Shown: piece by piece, positions 43,994 to 56,000 of the stretch
Layout: each line of letters opens with the position of its first letter
How positions within the stretch are numbered: position 1 is the first letter of the stretch
Assembly: GCA_013176395.1 (NCBI GenBank)
Contig: JABMLP010000007.1
Location: forward strand, 434,001 to 498,000
DNA: 64,000 nucleotides
Direction: 5' to 3'
Source: Venturia oleaginea
Taxonomy: Eukaryota; Ascomycota; Dothideomycetes; Venturiales; Venturiaceae
The notes under the pieces: generated by a model
Seen by the model: only the letters and a program-made list of their open reading frames with translations
What the model was told of the DNA's origin: nothing
The model's database searches: none
Position numbers and translations under genes: made by a program

Positions 43994-44169
43994 TGTTATG
44001 GGCATGGCCCATGGTTGGTATAGGCTAAGAGCCTAAGCCTGATTGAGCCTAGTATAGAGAAAGAACCTCATTGAGGTTCTCTGTTTGTAGATACCTTCAC
44101 TCCTTAACTGAATCTAAACAATCTTTGGCTACGAGTATGCTGCGTCTTTCCAGCTACCGTCCCGTAATA
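43994..44169 (+). repeat. Gypsy 2 3' LTR
   Basis: 176 bp, no difference from the 5' LTR noticed. Confidence 0.93.
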
Positions 44170-44174
44170 ACATC

Positions 44175-45442
44175 AGTCCTAACAACAACTTCTTGTTATC
44201 CAACCATCCTCTGCAAGTCCCGCTGTCCCTGCTCTTTGGTCTTGAGGTGATCTGTAACACTACTGATACTTTGTGGAAACGTGATCTCATTAAAGAAACT
44301 CTTTAAGTAGCAAGATTAACTACACCAGCACACAACGAAGTCAATTTAACCGAATCTTTACTATTCGGCCCACCATCTGCCTCCGACCTATTAGTGGAGA
44401 GCCAAAGTACTGTAAATTCCCTCCTATATACAGAGATCTGAAACCAGCAATATCACATCAGTCTCCAGACTTATGGTGGCGTAAAGTAGGGAGTCGTATG
44501 TATAGAATTTTAGTTTGGCGTGTTTACAAAACCAAAGGCTTTATCGTGAGGCGGGTTACAAAGCTGAAGGTATAAATAGAGTAATAATTGATCTTCGAGA
44601 AATGATGATGTTGGATACCAAGATAAGAAAGTCGCGGTGGTGAAGAGGGGGTAGAGGGGGTAATGGTAAAGGTGAACTATAGTATTACAAGGCCCAATTT
44701 TCATATACAACATAGTAATATGGCTGATAATTTTGTGTTTTGACTTCTAACGGAGAAATAGCTCCGTCGAGCATATTTGGAGGCGGCGATCCAACTTCGA
44801 TACCATGCTTCTTAGCTAGAAGGGACATTTGATAGCATAAAAACAAGGACTAGCACGTCTCAGGGTTATGTTTCTGAGGCAATACGTGAGAAGGTAGATG
44901 ATTCCGTAAAAAGGGATGAATAAGTTTTCCCCACCATACCTGTTTCGCACTCTTTTGCGAACGTGATAATATCGCTGGTTAAAGGCTAGGTCAAAATGAA
45001 CATTGGAAGAGAATACTACGTATATTATGCTAAAAGTTTTCGGCTTAAACGAGAAACTTAACGATAGCTATTTGCTTTTAAAGCTTGTAATAATATCCGT
45101 ATCTATAAGGTATTCGTATAGCGGCGAGCCACCGCAGTCGATGAACTCAGTATACGAGGCCCTGTCCTGAGATGTAGTTGCTGTACAAAGAGAAGTATAG
45201 GAGCCGTATACATACAGTAACATCGAATTTGCCATATCTTCGAAAACGTCGATGTCCAGAGTGTCCTAACCTTTGCTTTACTCTTCCTCCCATCTTGGGT
45301 TTCAATGCCTATCGCCATTGATTCTAACGACACTATATTCTTACCAAGAAACCTCAAGGCAAGATCTTGACCAGAAATCTTCCTCCTATCTTCCTTAAAT
45401 GTGCCTATCTCTTTAAAGACTGTACCACGGCCAATCACCATC
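44175..45442. other. Intergenic, nothing recognised
   Basis: About 1.3 kb between gypsy 2 and the bL31m gene. Short frames only, none with a recognisable family. Confidence 0.4.
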
Positions 45443-46033
45443 TCACTTCTTCCCCGGCTTCTTCTGCGATGCGGGCGTATGCAAATATTTCGCCTTGATC
45501 GCCTGCTTCTCATTCGTCCCATAAGACCCGATCAGATCCATCAAATTCTCCTGCTTCACAGCCTTCTGTGTCGTTTTCGGCGTCTCTCCCGCCTCCTCGC
45601 TCGGCGCATCCTTGGTCTCCTCAGCCTACACTCAATTAGCCCAATGTCTCAACTCAGAAGACACCTTTCATCCCCAGTCAGTAGGGAAACTCACATCACT
45701 AAGTCCGTCCTGCTCCGTGCCCCCGTCCCACCCCCGTCCAAATTTGCTTCTAAAACTCCTCAATTTTCCGGCCTCGTCTTCTTCAATGTTCTGCAGATTC
45801 TGAATCGAGGGATTCCATAGAGGCGAATTCCGGACGTCTTTTGTGACTCTGTAGACGGGAGAGGGGGAGGTTGTGCGGTGGAGGTAGGTGCTGCCGTCGG
45901 TGAGGGTTACGAGTTGGGTGAATGTGTAGGGTCGCTTGGGGCGGCGGATGAGGGTCGCGTGGCGCACTTGTTGGTTTATCGGGGAGGGGGAGGGCAGAGT
46001 GAGACGGCGGGTGGTGGTCGATAGGAGGGACAT
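45443..46033 (-). CDS. MRPL36: Mitochondrial large-subunit ribosomal protein bL31m
   Basis: Structural protein of the mitochondrial 54S subunit. Two exons: 46033-45695 (113 codons) and 45625-45443 (60 codons plus stop), with a GTGAGT...TGTAG intron of 69 nt, giving 173 residues. The start is the ATG at 46033-46031; an upstream in-frame ATG at 46099 would add a less basic leader. The N-terminus (SLLSTTTRRLTLPSPSP) looks like a mitochondrial presequence. The core YTFTQLVTLTDGSTYLHRTT...KDVRNSPLWNP...EDEAGKLRSFRSKFGRGWDG is characteristic of fungal bL31m. The C-terminal exon is Lys/Glu-rich, as in filamentous fungi. Confidence 0.92.
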
Positions 46034-46205
46034 TTTGGTGGTTGGTTTATGGTGTATGGTATTGGAGACAAAGATGCGGAGATGATAATTTGGCCGCAAA
46101 TTCGAGGTCTTGGCTATAATTTTCCGCTTTGGGCTTTAAGCTTCAACAACTTGAATGCCTCCTTGCCCGCGTATTCCTGTCATCACGGCGTATCTTTATT
46201 GTTCA
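46034..46205. promoter_or_regulatory. Shared divergent promoter region
   Basis: Only 172 bp separate the starts of the bL31m gene (minus) and the flavin-reductase-domain gene (plus), so both promoters must overlap here. No specific factor site is claimed. Confidence 0.55.
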
Positions 46206-47874
46206 ATGCGTCTTTCTGTCCTCAACGGCTTCGCGCTGATGGCCGTGAGAAGGCTTCTGGGGCACCGTCAATGCCTAGCCAGGACGGTACGGAGCACGCC
46301 GTATGTTACCAGACGTAAGACTCTCCAAGAAAGTGAGAAGCCAGTCTTCAAGCTGATCAAACACCAGATGTTCGCCTCTTTACGAGAAGATCAGACGGCA
46401 GTGATGTGCCTGCATCCGACCTCATAACCGATTCGACCTGGCCCTCACCTCCTACTGACCAAGGAACCAGCCATGTCTTTCGCCAGACGCTGCGGAGTCT
46501 TCCTCACTCAGTCGCAGTTGTGACTGCTCTCGCAGAGTCGCCTTCCCTGCAGCCAAGTGCATCAATCGATCCCAGCATAGACAATGTCGAACTACTTTCT
46601 CCATATTTCCACCACTTTTACGGTGCAACAATCTCCTCGCTGCAAAGCGTCACACTTGGTCCTCCAGCCGTTATTTCCTTCAATCTGAAAATGCCATCGC
46701 AGACGCTTAGTGGCTTGCTTCATCACAAACAGTTCGGAGTACACCTATTGTTTGGAAACCGCACAGGACAAGAAGTTGCAGACGCCTTCATCCAACAAGC
46801 ACATCAGAAGGCATTTCGATTGCTATCACAACAGGGCCGCTGGGTTGGCTTGGGCCTCGGACCACTGGAGAAGGTGGAAGACCTTGGAAAACGCATTCCG
46901 TTGATCAGAGGGAGTGGCGTTTTCGGCTTTTTGAGATGCGAGGTCCTTGCCGACAAATGTGTCCAGGTTGGAGATCACACGGTCGTTATTGCCAAAGTCG
47001 CTTCGATCGGATTGGATCACGCTGATGCAAAGCGAGAAAGTTTGGCATATGTACACGGCGAATATCGTGGGTTGTCATCCATCATGAAGCCTGGAACAAG
47101 ACGAAGGCCTAGTCGCGTCACTATTCCCATCCGGATGAACACCCTTGGCATCCACAACGATGCTCTGGGAACATCCACGCCGAGTCTGGAGAGTACGCTT
47201 GCAGAATTCTGTCAACAGGTTCAACGCGAGCTGCCGGAAGACCTCCAAGGTGATATCTCCACATTTTTGCTCCGTAATGCGGGCTGGGTCACAAAGGCGC
47301 AGGTCATGCATCTCGCAAGAGAGACGCATGCCAGAGGTGGGCGCCCAACATTCAGGGCCGGAGAAGGGCCAGAGTGGCAGAAAAGCACGAATCGAATCCG
47401 TGCAAATTTCAAAGCTCGTAGTCCAAGCAATTTCTGGGGGCGCCGCCCAGAGGATTGGCCAAATACAAGTCCTCCTTGGGATGATGGTATCGAACGACGA
47501 CACGATCCTAAAGACGTCACAGTGAATCATAATCGCTTTATGACAATCAAAGGCAACACCGTTGCTCGTGATTTTCAGACAAGCCAGCCAGCCAGCAGTC
47601 ATCTACCGAAATCTGTCGGGCAGGACTGAAGAAAAATATCAATTTCTGGCCAATTTTCTTTGGAAAATAGACGCACGAGCAGGACGAGCTGAAAAAGGGC
47701 AAGGTCGAAAAGAGCCCACAGAACGACTCGACTGAAGTCAAACGGGAAGACTTTGGGTCTGTGAATGAATCCGAGCGGACGGATACTGGTATCACGCCAG
47801 ATGAAGAGGAAGTTTTGAAAAATTTCAAAGAATTCATGCGCCGGCCTGCCACAACAGGCTTCAAAGCGTTCTGA
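46206..47874 (+). CDS. Flavin-reductase-like (FMN-binding split barrel) protein
   Basis: Exon 1 46206-46314, a 53-nt intron (GTAAGA...CACCAG), then exon 2 from 46368. The frame of exon 2 stops at 47629 (456 residues). A probable last exon from about 47672 (THEQDELKKGKVEKS...RRPATTGFKAF) joins in frame if an intron 47611-47671 (GTCGGG...AATAG) is removed, ending at 47874; this donor is weak. The Arg-rich N-terminus (ALMAVRRLLGHRQCLARTVRS) resembles a mitochondrial signal. The flavin-reductase-like domain spans about residues 80-260 (PHSVAVVTAL; GATISSLQSVTLGPPAVISFNLK; GSGVFGFLRCEV; HTVVIAKV; YVHGEYRGL). A long C-terminal extension follows. Substrate unknown. Confidence 0.78.
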
Positions 47875-49364
47875 TCGTCTTCTGGCACAGGTCTGGTCTA
47901 CTCGCGGCCTCGACTTGATGTCCGCCTTTTTCATTCCGAGGCTTAGACTCTGCCCCTTTGCTGGTGGGAGGTATTCGTTCCGGGCACATCTCCTATCTTG
48001 AAGACTCATCAGTCGATTGAAAATCGACGAGGCACAGGTCGATGACAAGAGTTGTGGTTCGACCGCAGGCCTAAAAAGCTAGCCAAAGTGTTCATCACAT
48101 ATCAACGCGACAACACCGAACGCGCTTATCGCCAAGCTCGGGCTTCCAATTTATCACGTTATTCCACCACCTAAATTTGCCATTTTCGTCCTGGTCCTCG
48201 TCTTCCGTCAACACCACGGACATGAACAATAAATGGGTCTAAACGACTCTCTGGGCGCGTCACAGAAAGCTCGTGTCAGCCAACATAGTCGACCGTTCAC
48301 CGCCGAAGACCACGACGAAAACTGGCCTTGGTTCAGCTTAGCTTGTACCTGGTGACATGTCCTATCACTTTCGCCAGGCGTGGAACGGAACGCTGAGCGC
48401 CCTACAAATTGCCTGCAGCGATCCGTCTGAGGGTGGCGATTTGGCAAAAGATCCTTTTTGATTGACGTGGGCAAAACGAGATTGGTTGCTGACTTTCAGA
48501 TACCGAAACATGCACATCTTATCAGAGGCATGTTCAGTCAGAGGCTTGAATGTTTCAAGACACTACCAATTGGCCGCAACAACGAATGAAACAAGCGCTG
48601 GACCCTCTGGACCACGACCAGGTATCAAGAGTAAACCCCGGTGGCAATCATGGTGGCAACGAGACGAAGAGATCTACAGCTGAAAATATTTCTGGCATGC
48701 GCTTGTTTCCGTCTGGAGTTCGAGCTCTCTTTTGCAAGGACGCAGATCTGGGGTGGTGGAGCAAGTCATTTTTGTTTCACCGAACACTCGAGTTATTCAC
48801 CATCAAACAAATCAATTAGCAACTTGCGCTAGCTACCAAAGTTTATAGAGCCGCTTCACTCCCGTCACGCAAACAGTATGACACCATGATGCATTCCCAT
48901 CGCCCATCACTTCGGCCGACAATCGGTCCAGGTCTTGCATATCCGCGCGTAACCTTTATCCACACAATGTACAAGATCAATTCTAAACACGTTTCTCACA
49001 AAAATAGCCAATCATAGAAGACTAGTATCGATATCACCTCCCGATCTCAATCGTGGTTCGGGAAGTAAGCCACCATCACTTTACAGACACGACAATAACA
49101 GTGTCACATGCCTTCAAAATATCGACCATGGGGTAAGCGGCTTTGTCTCCTCCACAGCTACTTTGTGTAGTGGCACCCGAGATCATTAACTAATGTTACG
49201 TCGATACAAGTGCCTCTAACACCTATCAGCTTTGACCCTTTGCAAAGTAACCCGTCTTATAGATTCCTCGGCATTTACGACCGCATTTTTCGCTTTTTGG
49301 AATCCTGTTTCTGCCCTACCTTTTGTCAGTCGTTCTTCCTTATTCGTGGTGACCTCGAGGAAAT
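47875..49364. other. Intergenic, nothing recognised
   Basis: About 1.5 kb. Small frames (for example 48462-48683) lack family resemblance or typical gene structure. The right end should hold the promoter of the next gene. Confidence 0.4.
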
Positions 49365-51306
49365 ATGATTAAGTATAGGCTGCTAAGAGTGCTCTGGTAC
49401 TTGTGGTTGGCTATTGGGGCTTTAGCGGGAAGGGACGGGAATGTGGCGAGGACAAGGTCGAGGAGACAACTATTGTCTGGTATGTCTCCTCCTCTTCCCT
49501 ATTACACTCTTGCACAATACCATCATCCATCACCTACCTTACCACTACCTTGTCATGCCCCGAACACCACAATCTTATTAACCCCAGCCCGCAGGTGATG
49601 GCGGCAAAGTCCCAGGAGAACCCGGCGCCGCCCCTCGCCGAGTTGACTTGCAATCAGATTCTCCCGTTCCAGGCGCCAGGAGAGTCAAGATTCGCTCAGG
49701 TCCGTATCGAGTTCCGAATATGATGAAGACGAATCCGACGGGGGAAAAGGGCATGCTTTGGAATTATCCCGACCTTCAAATCGAGAGGCCATGTAGTGGT
49801 GAATGCACTTTGTTGAAACAGCTGGCTGGGTTGGAGTATAGTGATGGGAGTGTTGCGAACATCGACAGTGGGATGTGGTGAGTAATTTTTCTTCGACTTC
49901 TTTGATCTTCTGATTACCTTGTTGGAAGGGAGAACTGATGAGAATTGTAGGTTGCATCATATGGTTGGGTTTGTGTCGGGCCCTACACGGTGGGATCCAA
50001 CGTGCTATGGTAAGGTCTCACTTCCTCATTGGAGTGTGTCTTCCATGCCGTCTAAGACGGAACGGTATTTTTCGAGTGGCAATGAGAGGAGTCCATTTCG
50101 GTTTGAGGCAGGTGGGAATACGGGATATCATCTTGGAGATGCGGATGTTATTAGTTGGGTTGTTGATTTGATGAATATGTAAGTTCCTTCACTGCTCACT
50201 CTCTGGTCCCCTTCTCAGTTTCCGTCGTTCCTTATACCTCGTCCCTTCTCGCTTCTAGTCCTTGATTCTGAAGTCACGCATTGTAGAAGAATTGCTAATG
50301 ATATGTTGTGAATAGGAATATGGATGATCGTCTTGTTTATGTAACTCAGACTTACGATTACCTACCTGGCCCTCTTCCAGCTGGGTGGCAAGACATCAAA
50401 CCCGTCTGGTTAGATGCGAGTAATTGTTGGACGGGGGAGGTTGCGGCACCACAGGAGACGGGAGCCTTCACAATCCAGAGTGAGCCGTGGCTTCCTAACG
50501 TGGAGGGGAGGATCGTTGATGCCGTCGGTGTGAGTTGAGATCTTTCTTCGCTTGCATTAAACCCAACATCCCTCATTCAATTTCGAAAAACACAAAAAGT
50601 CGTCCAAGCATTACAAAAGAACAAGAATAAACTAACCAACCCCGAGCACCTCCACGACGGCGGCATATCCGTTGACATCCTCGCCTCCCCAACCCAACCC
50701 ATCTGCACCACCAAACTAAACTATGCCGAATCCCCCGCCTTCATCTTCAACGGCACAAACATGGGCGACGACGATAAACCGGCCCTCAACCATATTTCCT
50801 CGGTGGATCGGTGTCAAGTTGGTCAGGTTAGGGCGATGAAGAGGGATCAGGCGTGGGTTGTTAAGGGGAATTATGATTATGATGTTAGAGAGGGGAATGT
50901 GGAGGGGGGGAGGCAGGGGGCTGTTATGGCGATTGGGATTGTGCTTGTTGCTGTACCGGTGGGGGGTGTGGAGAGTCCGGGCGTGGGGTGGATTGGGTGG
51001 GCTGGGGGCATGGTGGGGATTGGTGGTGGAGGGAGTGGTGGGAGTGGAAGTGGGGAGGTGAGTCCTGCGCCTGCTGCCCCGGCGGGCCAATTGGGTCCTG
51101 TTGCTCCTGCGCCTGCTGCGACGGCGGTCGGATTGAGTCCTGCTGCGACGGCAGGTGGATTGAGTCCTACTGCCCCTGCGACGGGACCGGTTTGGGAAAA
51201 TGGACTACAGGCTCCGACTACACCTGGACCTGCTTGGACGCCGGTGCCGACTGGGGGTGGAGATGGTAAAGGGGAGGGGGAGTTTGCGCCTGGGATGGGG
51301 TTTTAA
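49365..51306 (+). CDS. Secreted SURNod19-like protein
   Basis: Five exons (49365-49479, 49595-49877, 49951-50178, 50316-50529, 50647-51306) sum to exactly 500 codons. Signal peptide: MIKYRLLRVLWYLWLAIGALAG. The mature part (VKIRSGPYRVPNM; ECTLLKQLAGLEYSDGS; MWLHHMVGFV; YVTQTYDYLPG; HLHDGG) resembles the stress-up-regulated Nod19 family. Its His-containing LHHM and HLHDGG motifs recall copper sites of monooxygenase-like folds, but the biochemical role is unknown. A segment AVMAIGIVLVAVPVGG is followed by a low-complexity Gly/Ala/Pro tail with short repeats (LSPAAT, LSPTAPAT, PAPAAT) to the end. The family call is by motif memory; the exon structure is firm because all splice phases agree. Confidence 0.72.
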
Positions 51307-53008
51307 TGGAAGACGAGTGTAATATTATTCAAAGCCACACGAATTAGCAGATAGAGAAGTATGCGATACTCAATTCAAGTATACTATCCGTATTAGTAAG
51401 CGCTGATGTTCATACCTAGCGGTCTCAAGTATTTATCCGAGTCCTAGGTGATCTGACAGCTGTTGCACATGCCGGGTTGATGTAATGTGACGAGAAGTAA
51501 CACGATTACATTTTCTTGCGCGAGGATTTGGGATTTGGGATTTGGGATTTGTGGTTGAGGGTATGGCTGCCGTTGTTGTTTTTGCTGCTGCTGGGGGGGA
51601 TGAGGAGGGACATACTTGGGTTTACTGATATACTCCTACTCTCATGGAATTTTGTGTTTGCCACGGAACTTCTTCTCCCTCATGGTTTCGGACAGGTCTT
51701 GTGATGGAACAGCACGACTGGACGACGAAGTGGTTGTCGCGATCTTTGAGACCTCGTTCCGATGAGTAGCCGTGTGCTTGACTTCATAAATTGTTAGCAG
51801 TCCTTCCATCTATATCTTTATAATTCTGCACGACTTGTAGCTTCGATTGCCCCCGTTTTGGTAGGTTTCATGGTGGCAAAAGTCCTTCGCCGCGTCTTTT
51901 GCATTATTGCCTGCTTCTTGTTTGATTCCCTCAAATGTCTCTTTCCCGATTTTACATAGCTACGTAATTGGACATGGCATATTGCCGAGTGTAAGAACCA
52001 TCAGCTCGCCAATACCGACTAGAGGTCCCAGCCGAAGCACGCTGGAATACAATTTTGATGCACCAAAATCGCCCGTAACAAAGGTGCGATAGAGTTTAGC
52101 TGCCGATAGATAACGAGGTCGTGGTATGTTTTGTAGCAGTAATAGATCGGATATTTGTAACACCATGACCGCAGCGTGGGCGTATGCGTAGAGAATCGGG
52201 ACCGGCTCTTGGCACCGGTTACCGGTAAGGCAATTCGGATGAATCGTCTTTATCGGTATGCTGGCCATGGTTGCTTTGTGCGGGGCTGCGGGTGTCGTCC
52301 CGGTGCAAAAAGTCAGAATGCTGCCTGTCCCACTCTTCTAGATGCCCCAGGCTTACCAGCCCACTCTTCTTGATGCCTCAGGCTGCCTAGAATTTCCCAT
52401 ATATACCGCTCTTCCCTCGCCTCCATTTCAAGATTCATACTTACCTTGTTGGGAGTTCCCTCGCTCAAGAATGAGGGGCTCTGCCACTGATACCTGCATT
52501 GCACAGAGCGGCGTATCGGTGGTAAGAACTGCCTTCGGGCATTTCTGCGGCGGAATTTTTGTCCTTTGACTTGTTGTCACCCTTTTCATTGATGGTCTCG
52601 TCTGCGGACGGGATGTTGAGGAAGAGTCCTGGGTTGCATCTGATGGATGTGAGGTGAATAAAGGCAGAGTGATAATGACATAGAGGGAGATGGTTCCGAT
52701 CAAGCTGTACCTTGGGATATGTTGAAAGTGAAGTGTTGGCCTGTTGATAACACCTGAAGTGCCTGACCGCGCTGTGCTCGTAGATATCGAAGCAGATCTG
52801 TGTTCGTCTACGTAGCAGCATGTACATATTCCTATCCAAGACCCGATTCCACTGTTTTGCAACAGTCATCACTTCGAAAATTCCAAAGTGTCGCGACACG
52901 TGACAGTGTGTGGACCAGTCAATCGCGTCGCGTAAATAAATATCTCCATCACGACCAATCTCCAGCCGTGAACCAACTTTCTCTACACACGTTGTCGCGC
53001 CCGGCGAC
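51307..53008. other. Intergenic; one short duplication
   Basis: No supported gene. A 34-36 bp direct duplication lies at about 52329-52396 (CCCACTCTTCTAGATGCC and CCCACTCTTCTTGATGCC). The right end is the SMC6 promoter. Confidence 0.4.
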
Positions 53009-56000
53009 ATGGCCCCAATGAATGGATCCAAACGAGGATGCTCTCGCTCCGATACAGAGGAGACTGCAGACGATTCAGGCTATGCAGAGGCCTCGTCGAG
53101 CCTCCGACAGCGTACCTCTGGTGTAAGCTCCACGAGAACTGTTCTTATAGCTCATGGCACAATACTGACCTGGGAATAGAACAAGCGCCCGCGCCTCTCC
53201 AAACCAGACGACTCCGACGACGATGCCTCGGTTCAGTCCAGCACACTCGATGACTCCGGCAGCGAGTTTCCCAGAGGACCGGACGAGGACAACGTAAACT
53301 TCGATAAGGATGAACTGGAGTCTGAAGAAGAGGATCATGATCCCATCTCGGACGAGGAGGCTACGAGAAGATATATCGAATCCAGGAAGAAGCGCGGAAA
53401 CCCTCTGAACCACCCTGCCCTCGTCGCTATCATTGAGAGTGTTACTGCTACAAATTTCATGTGCCACGCACATCTTTCGGTTTCTCTGGGTCCCCTAATC
53501 AACTTCATCATCGGCCACAATGGCAGTGGTAAGAGCGCAACACTAGCAGCACTGACTGTCTGTCTTGGTGCAAAAGCGTCCGCCAATAACCGGGGAAAGA
53601 GCCTGAAAGAGTACATCAAACATGGATCAGATCGTGCTAGCGTTCAAGTGAAGATCAAGAACCAAGGCGAATTGGCATACTTACCAGAACTATACGGCAC
53701 CTCTATCATCGTTCAGAGAAATTTCAACATGTCTGGCTCTAGCGGATTCAGTATACGAAATGCCAACGGAAAACAAGTCTCTACAAAGAAAAGCGACTTG
53801 GACGACATTCTGGATGCCTTGGCTCTCCAGCTTGATAATCCTATGAACGTCCTCACGCAAGACAAGGCTCGTGAGTTCTTGAACAGCTCTTCGGAAGCCG
53901 AGAAATACAATTTCTTTATCAAAGGCACTCATCTGGAGAGGCTCGATTCAGATTACAAGATTTTACACGGTTCTCTTGAGAAGAACCATGTAGGATTATA
54001 CAACATAAAGGAGGAACGCGAGCTGCTGCTGAAGAAACTTAGCGATGCCGCGGACAAAGTCAAAAAGGCGGAAAAGACCAACAAACTCCACGAGAAGGCT
54101 CAGTACATCCGACGACAATGTATATGGTCACAAGTTAAGGATCGAGAAGACTCGTTATCCGCGGCCGATCAAGAGGTCCGAGAAGCTGAAGAATACATCG
54201 CAAGCAAAGAACAGCAGGTTCAGAGATGTGCCGCAAAGTACGAACGAGCAGAACAATTGCGTGACGCGGCCGCGCTGGAATTTCAGCAACTCAACGATGC
54301 GATGGAGCCCAAGAAGCAGGAAAAGGCCACGATTGCAGAGTCTTTCAAAGGTAACAAAAGTGAATTGTTGCAACACCAAACGCAATCTCGGGACAATCAC
54401 TCCGAGCTGACCGCAGCGAAGAGGAAGGTTGCAAATCTCAAGCGCCAGATTCAGGAGGAACTGGAGAAGCGAGCCAATGCTGACGATGGGCGGCATGGAC
54501 AGCTGGCCGCTGAAATCCAGGCTGCTGAAGATGAGTTTGTTCAATTGAAAGACAGGCAGCAAGCACATACCGGCAACAGAGATCAGCTCCAGCAAGCCGT
54601 TTTCCGGGCACAAGAAATCGTAAAACGAGCTGGAGAACCAGTAGTCGAGTTCACGAATAGGATCAAGGCATCTGAGAAAACATTGTATGATCTCACTCGA
54701 AGCAACGGAAGCTGGCAGGACGGCTTCGATCCCACCCTGCCATCTCTTCTTCGTGAAATCGAACATGGCCGTCGACAATTCGCGGTAACGCCTGTGGGAC
54801 CCATTGGTCGACACGTCTCCCTATTGGATGCGGCATGGTCTTCCGTGCTCGAAAAGTCCTTTGGGGCAGCTCTTAATGGATTCATCGTGACTTCAATCGA
54901 TGACCAACGCACCTTAACTAGAATGTTCAGAAAGGTCAAATATCCAGGTCAGGTCTACACCCTCGTCAAGACTAACCCAATTAACACCACTGGAAACGAG
55001 CCACCGCCAAATTATCTGACCTGGCTAAGAGTGCTGAAATTTGACAATGAGCTTGCTCGCAACCAGCTTATCATTGGACAAGCTATCGATCAAACAGTTC
55101 TCGCCTCAAACCAAGAGGAAGGTGCAGCGATAGCTATGATGGGACAGGCCGAAGCGCATCGGCAGAAAATTCGCCAGGTGTTTACACTGAATGGTCGAAA
55201 CGGTGGAGGCATTCGATTTGGATGGACACAGGCAGGGAATCAGACGCAGGCTCCCATCGACAGGTGGAATGGTCGGCCCAGAATGCAGACCGACAAAGAA
55301 GCTAGGATCGCGTTAGTTTTTCAGCGCCCGATAGTATCATGAGTTCAGCCACTAACTTTATGCAGAATGGAGCGACAGAATCTGGCCAACCTCAAGCAGG
55401 ATTCATTGCAGGCCGAAACAGGGTATCGTGAGGCGCGGAATATTGCGCAAGCGGCGCAACAGGATTTGCTCAGACACGACAGAGCGGTCAAAGATTTTGT
55501 TATCCAAATACAACGGCAAGAAGTAAAGGTGACCCAACTGAAAGACCAATTGGAAGAAGCGACACCGCAGACGGGTCTCCTCGACAGCTACCGAGAAGAA
55601 CTGAGAACAGCCGAATCGGACGAGGACATTCTCAGCAACCAGTTCCAGGATTTTGTAATTGAGAAGAGGAAACTTCACGCGCAGGCGAGAGAGCTTAAGG
55701 ACAAGCTGAATGAGATTGAAAGCGAATTGGAGGCCGCTGAACAAGAAGTGCGGAATGTTCAGGGACGGCACGATAATCTAGAGCAGAAACGATACCAGCT
55801 TCTTCTGGAGAAGAACCGAGCTGTGCAAGCGGTAGAGGATGCTCAAACCAGACTTCAAAACCTTCAAAGCAGCCGTCAGGAGATACAAGACGATCTGCAG
55901 TCCGTTACTGCTGAAGCCAGCGAGCATTCTGAGCGGGTTCCACTCGATCGTGGGAAGACGACGAAAGACTTTGAGAATTCATTGAAGGTGCTTTCAAAGA

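Larger units (their letters stand above)
38592..44169 (+). mobile_element. Ty3/gypsy chromodomain retrotransposon 2
   Basis: 5,578 bp with 176-bp LTRs (38592-38767 and 43994-44169) that look identical, and the target duplication ACATC (38587-38591 and 44170-44174). The LTR ends are TG...TA, not TG...CA. Gag and pol read on the plus strand. A purine tract (AAGGAGGGGGGTAA) precedes the 3' LTR. One in-frame stop breaks RT. Confidence 0.94.

Noticed and set aside
45103..45522. 139-codon minus-strand frame downstream of bL31m
   Set aside because: It overlaps the bL31m last exon in another frame and has no family resemblance.
52465..53031. 188-codon frame on the minus strand overlapping the SMC6 start
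   Set aside because: It overlaps the first SMC6 exon antisense, has no recognisable family and lacks a composition that would favour coding.
54155..54814. 219-codon frame antisense to SMC6
   Set aside because: Mirror frame of the coiled-coil coding sequence; its Leu/Phe-rich content is the usual by-product of Glu/Lys/Gln codons on the other strand.
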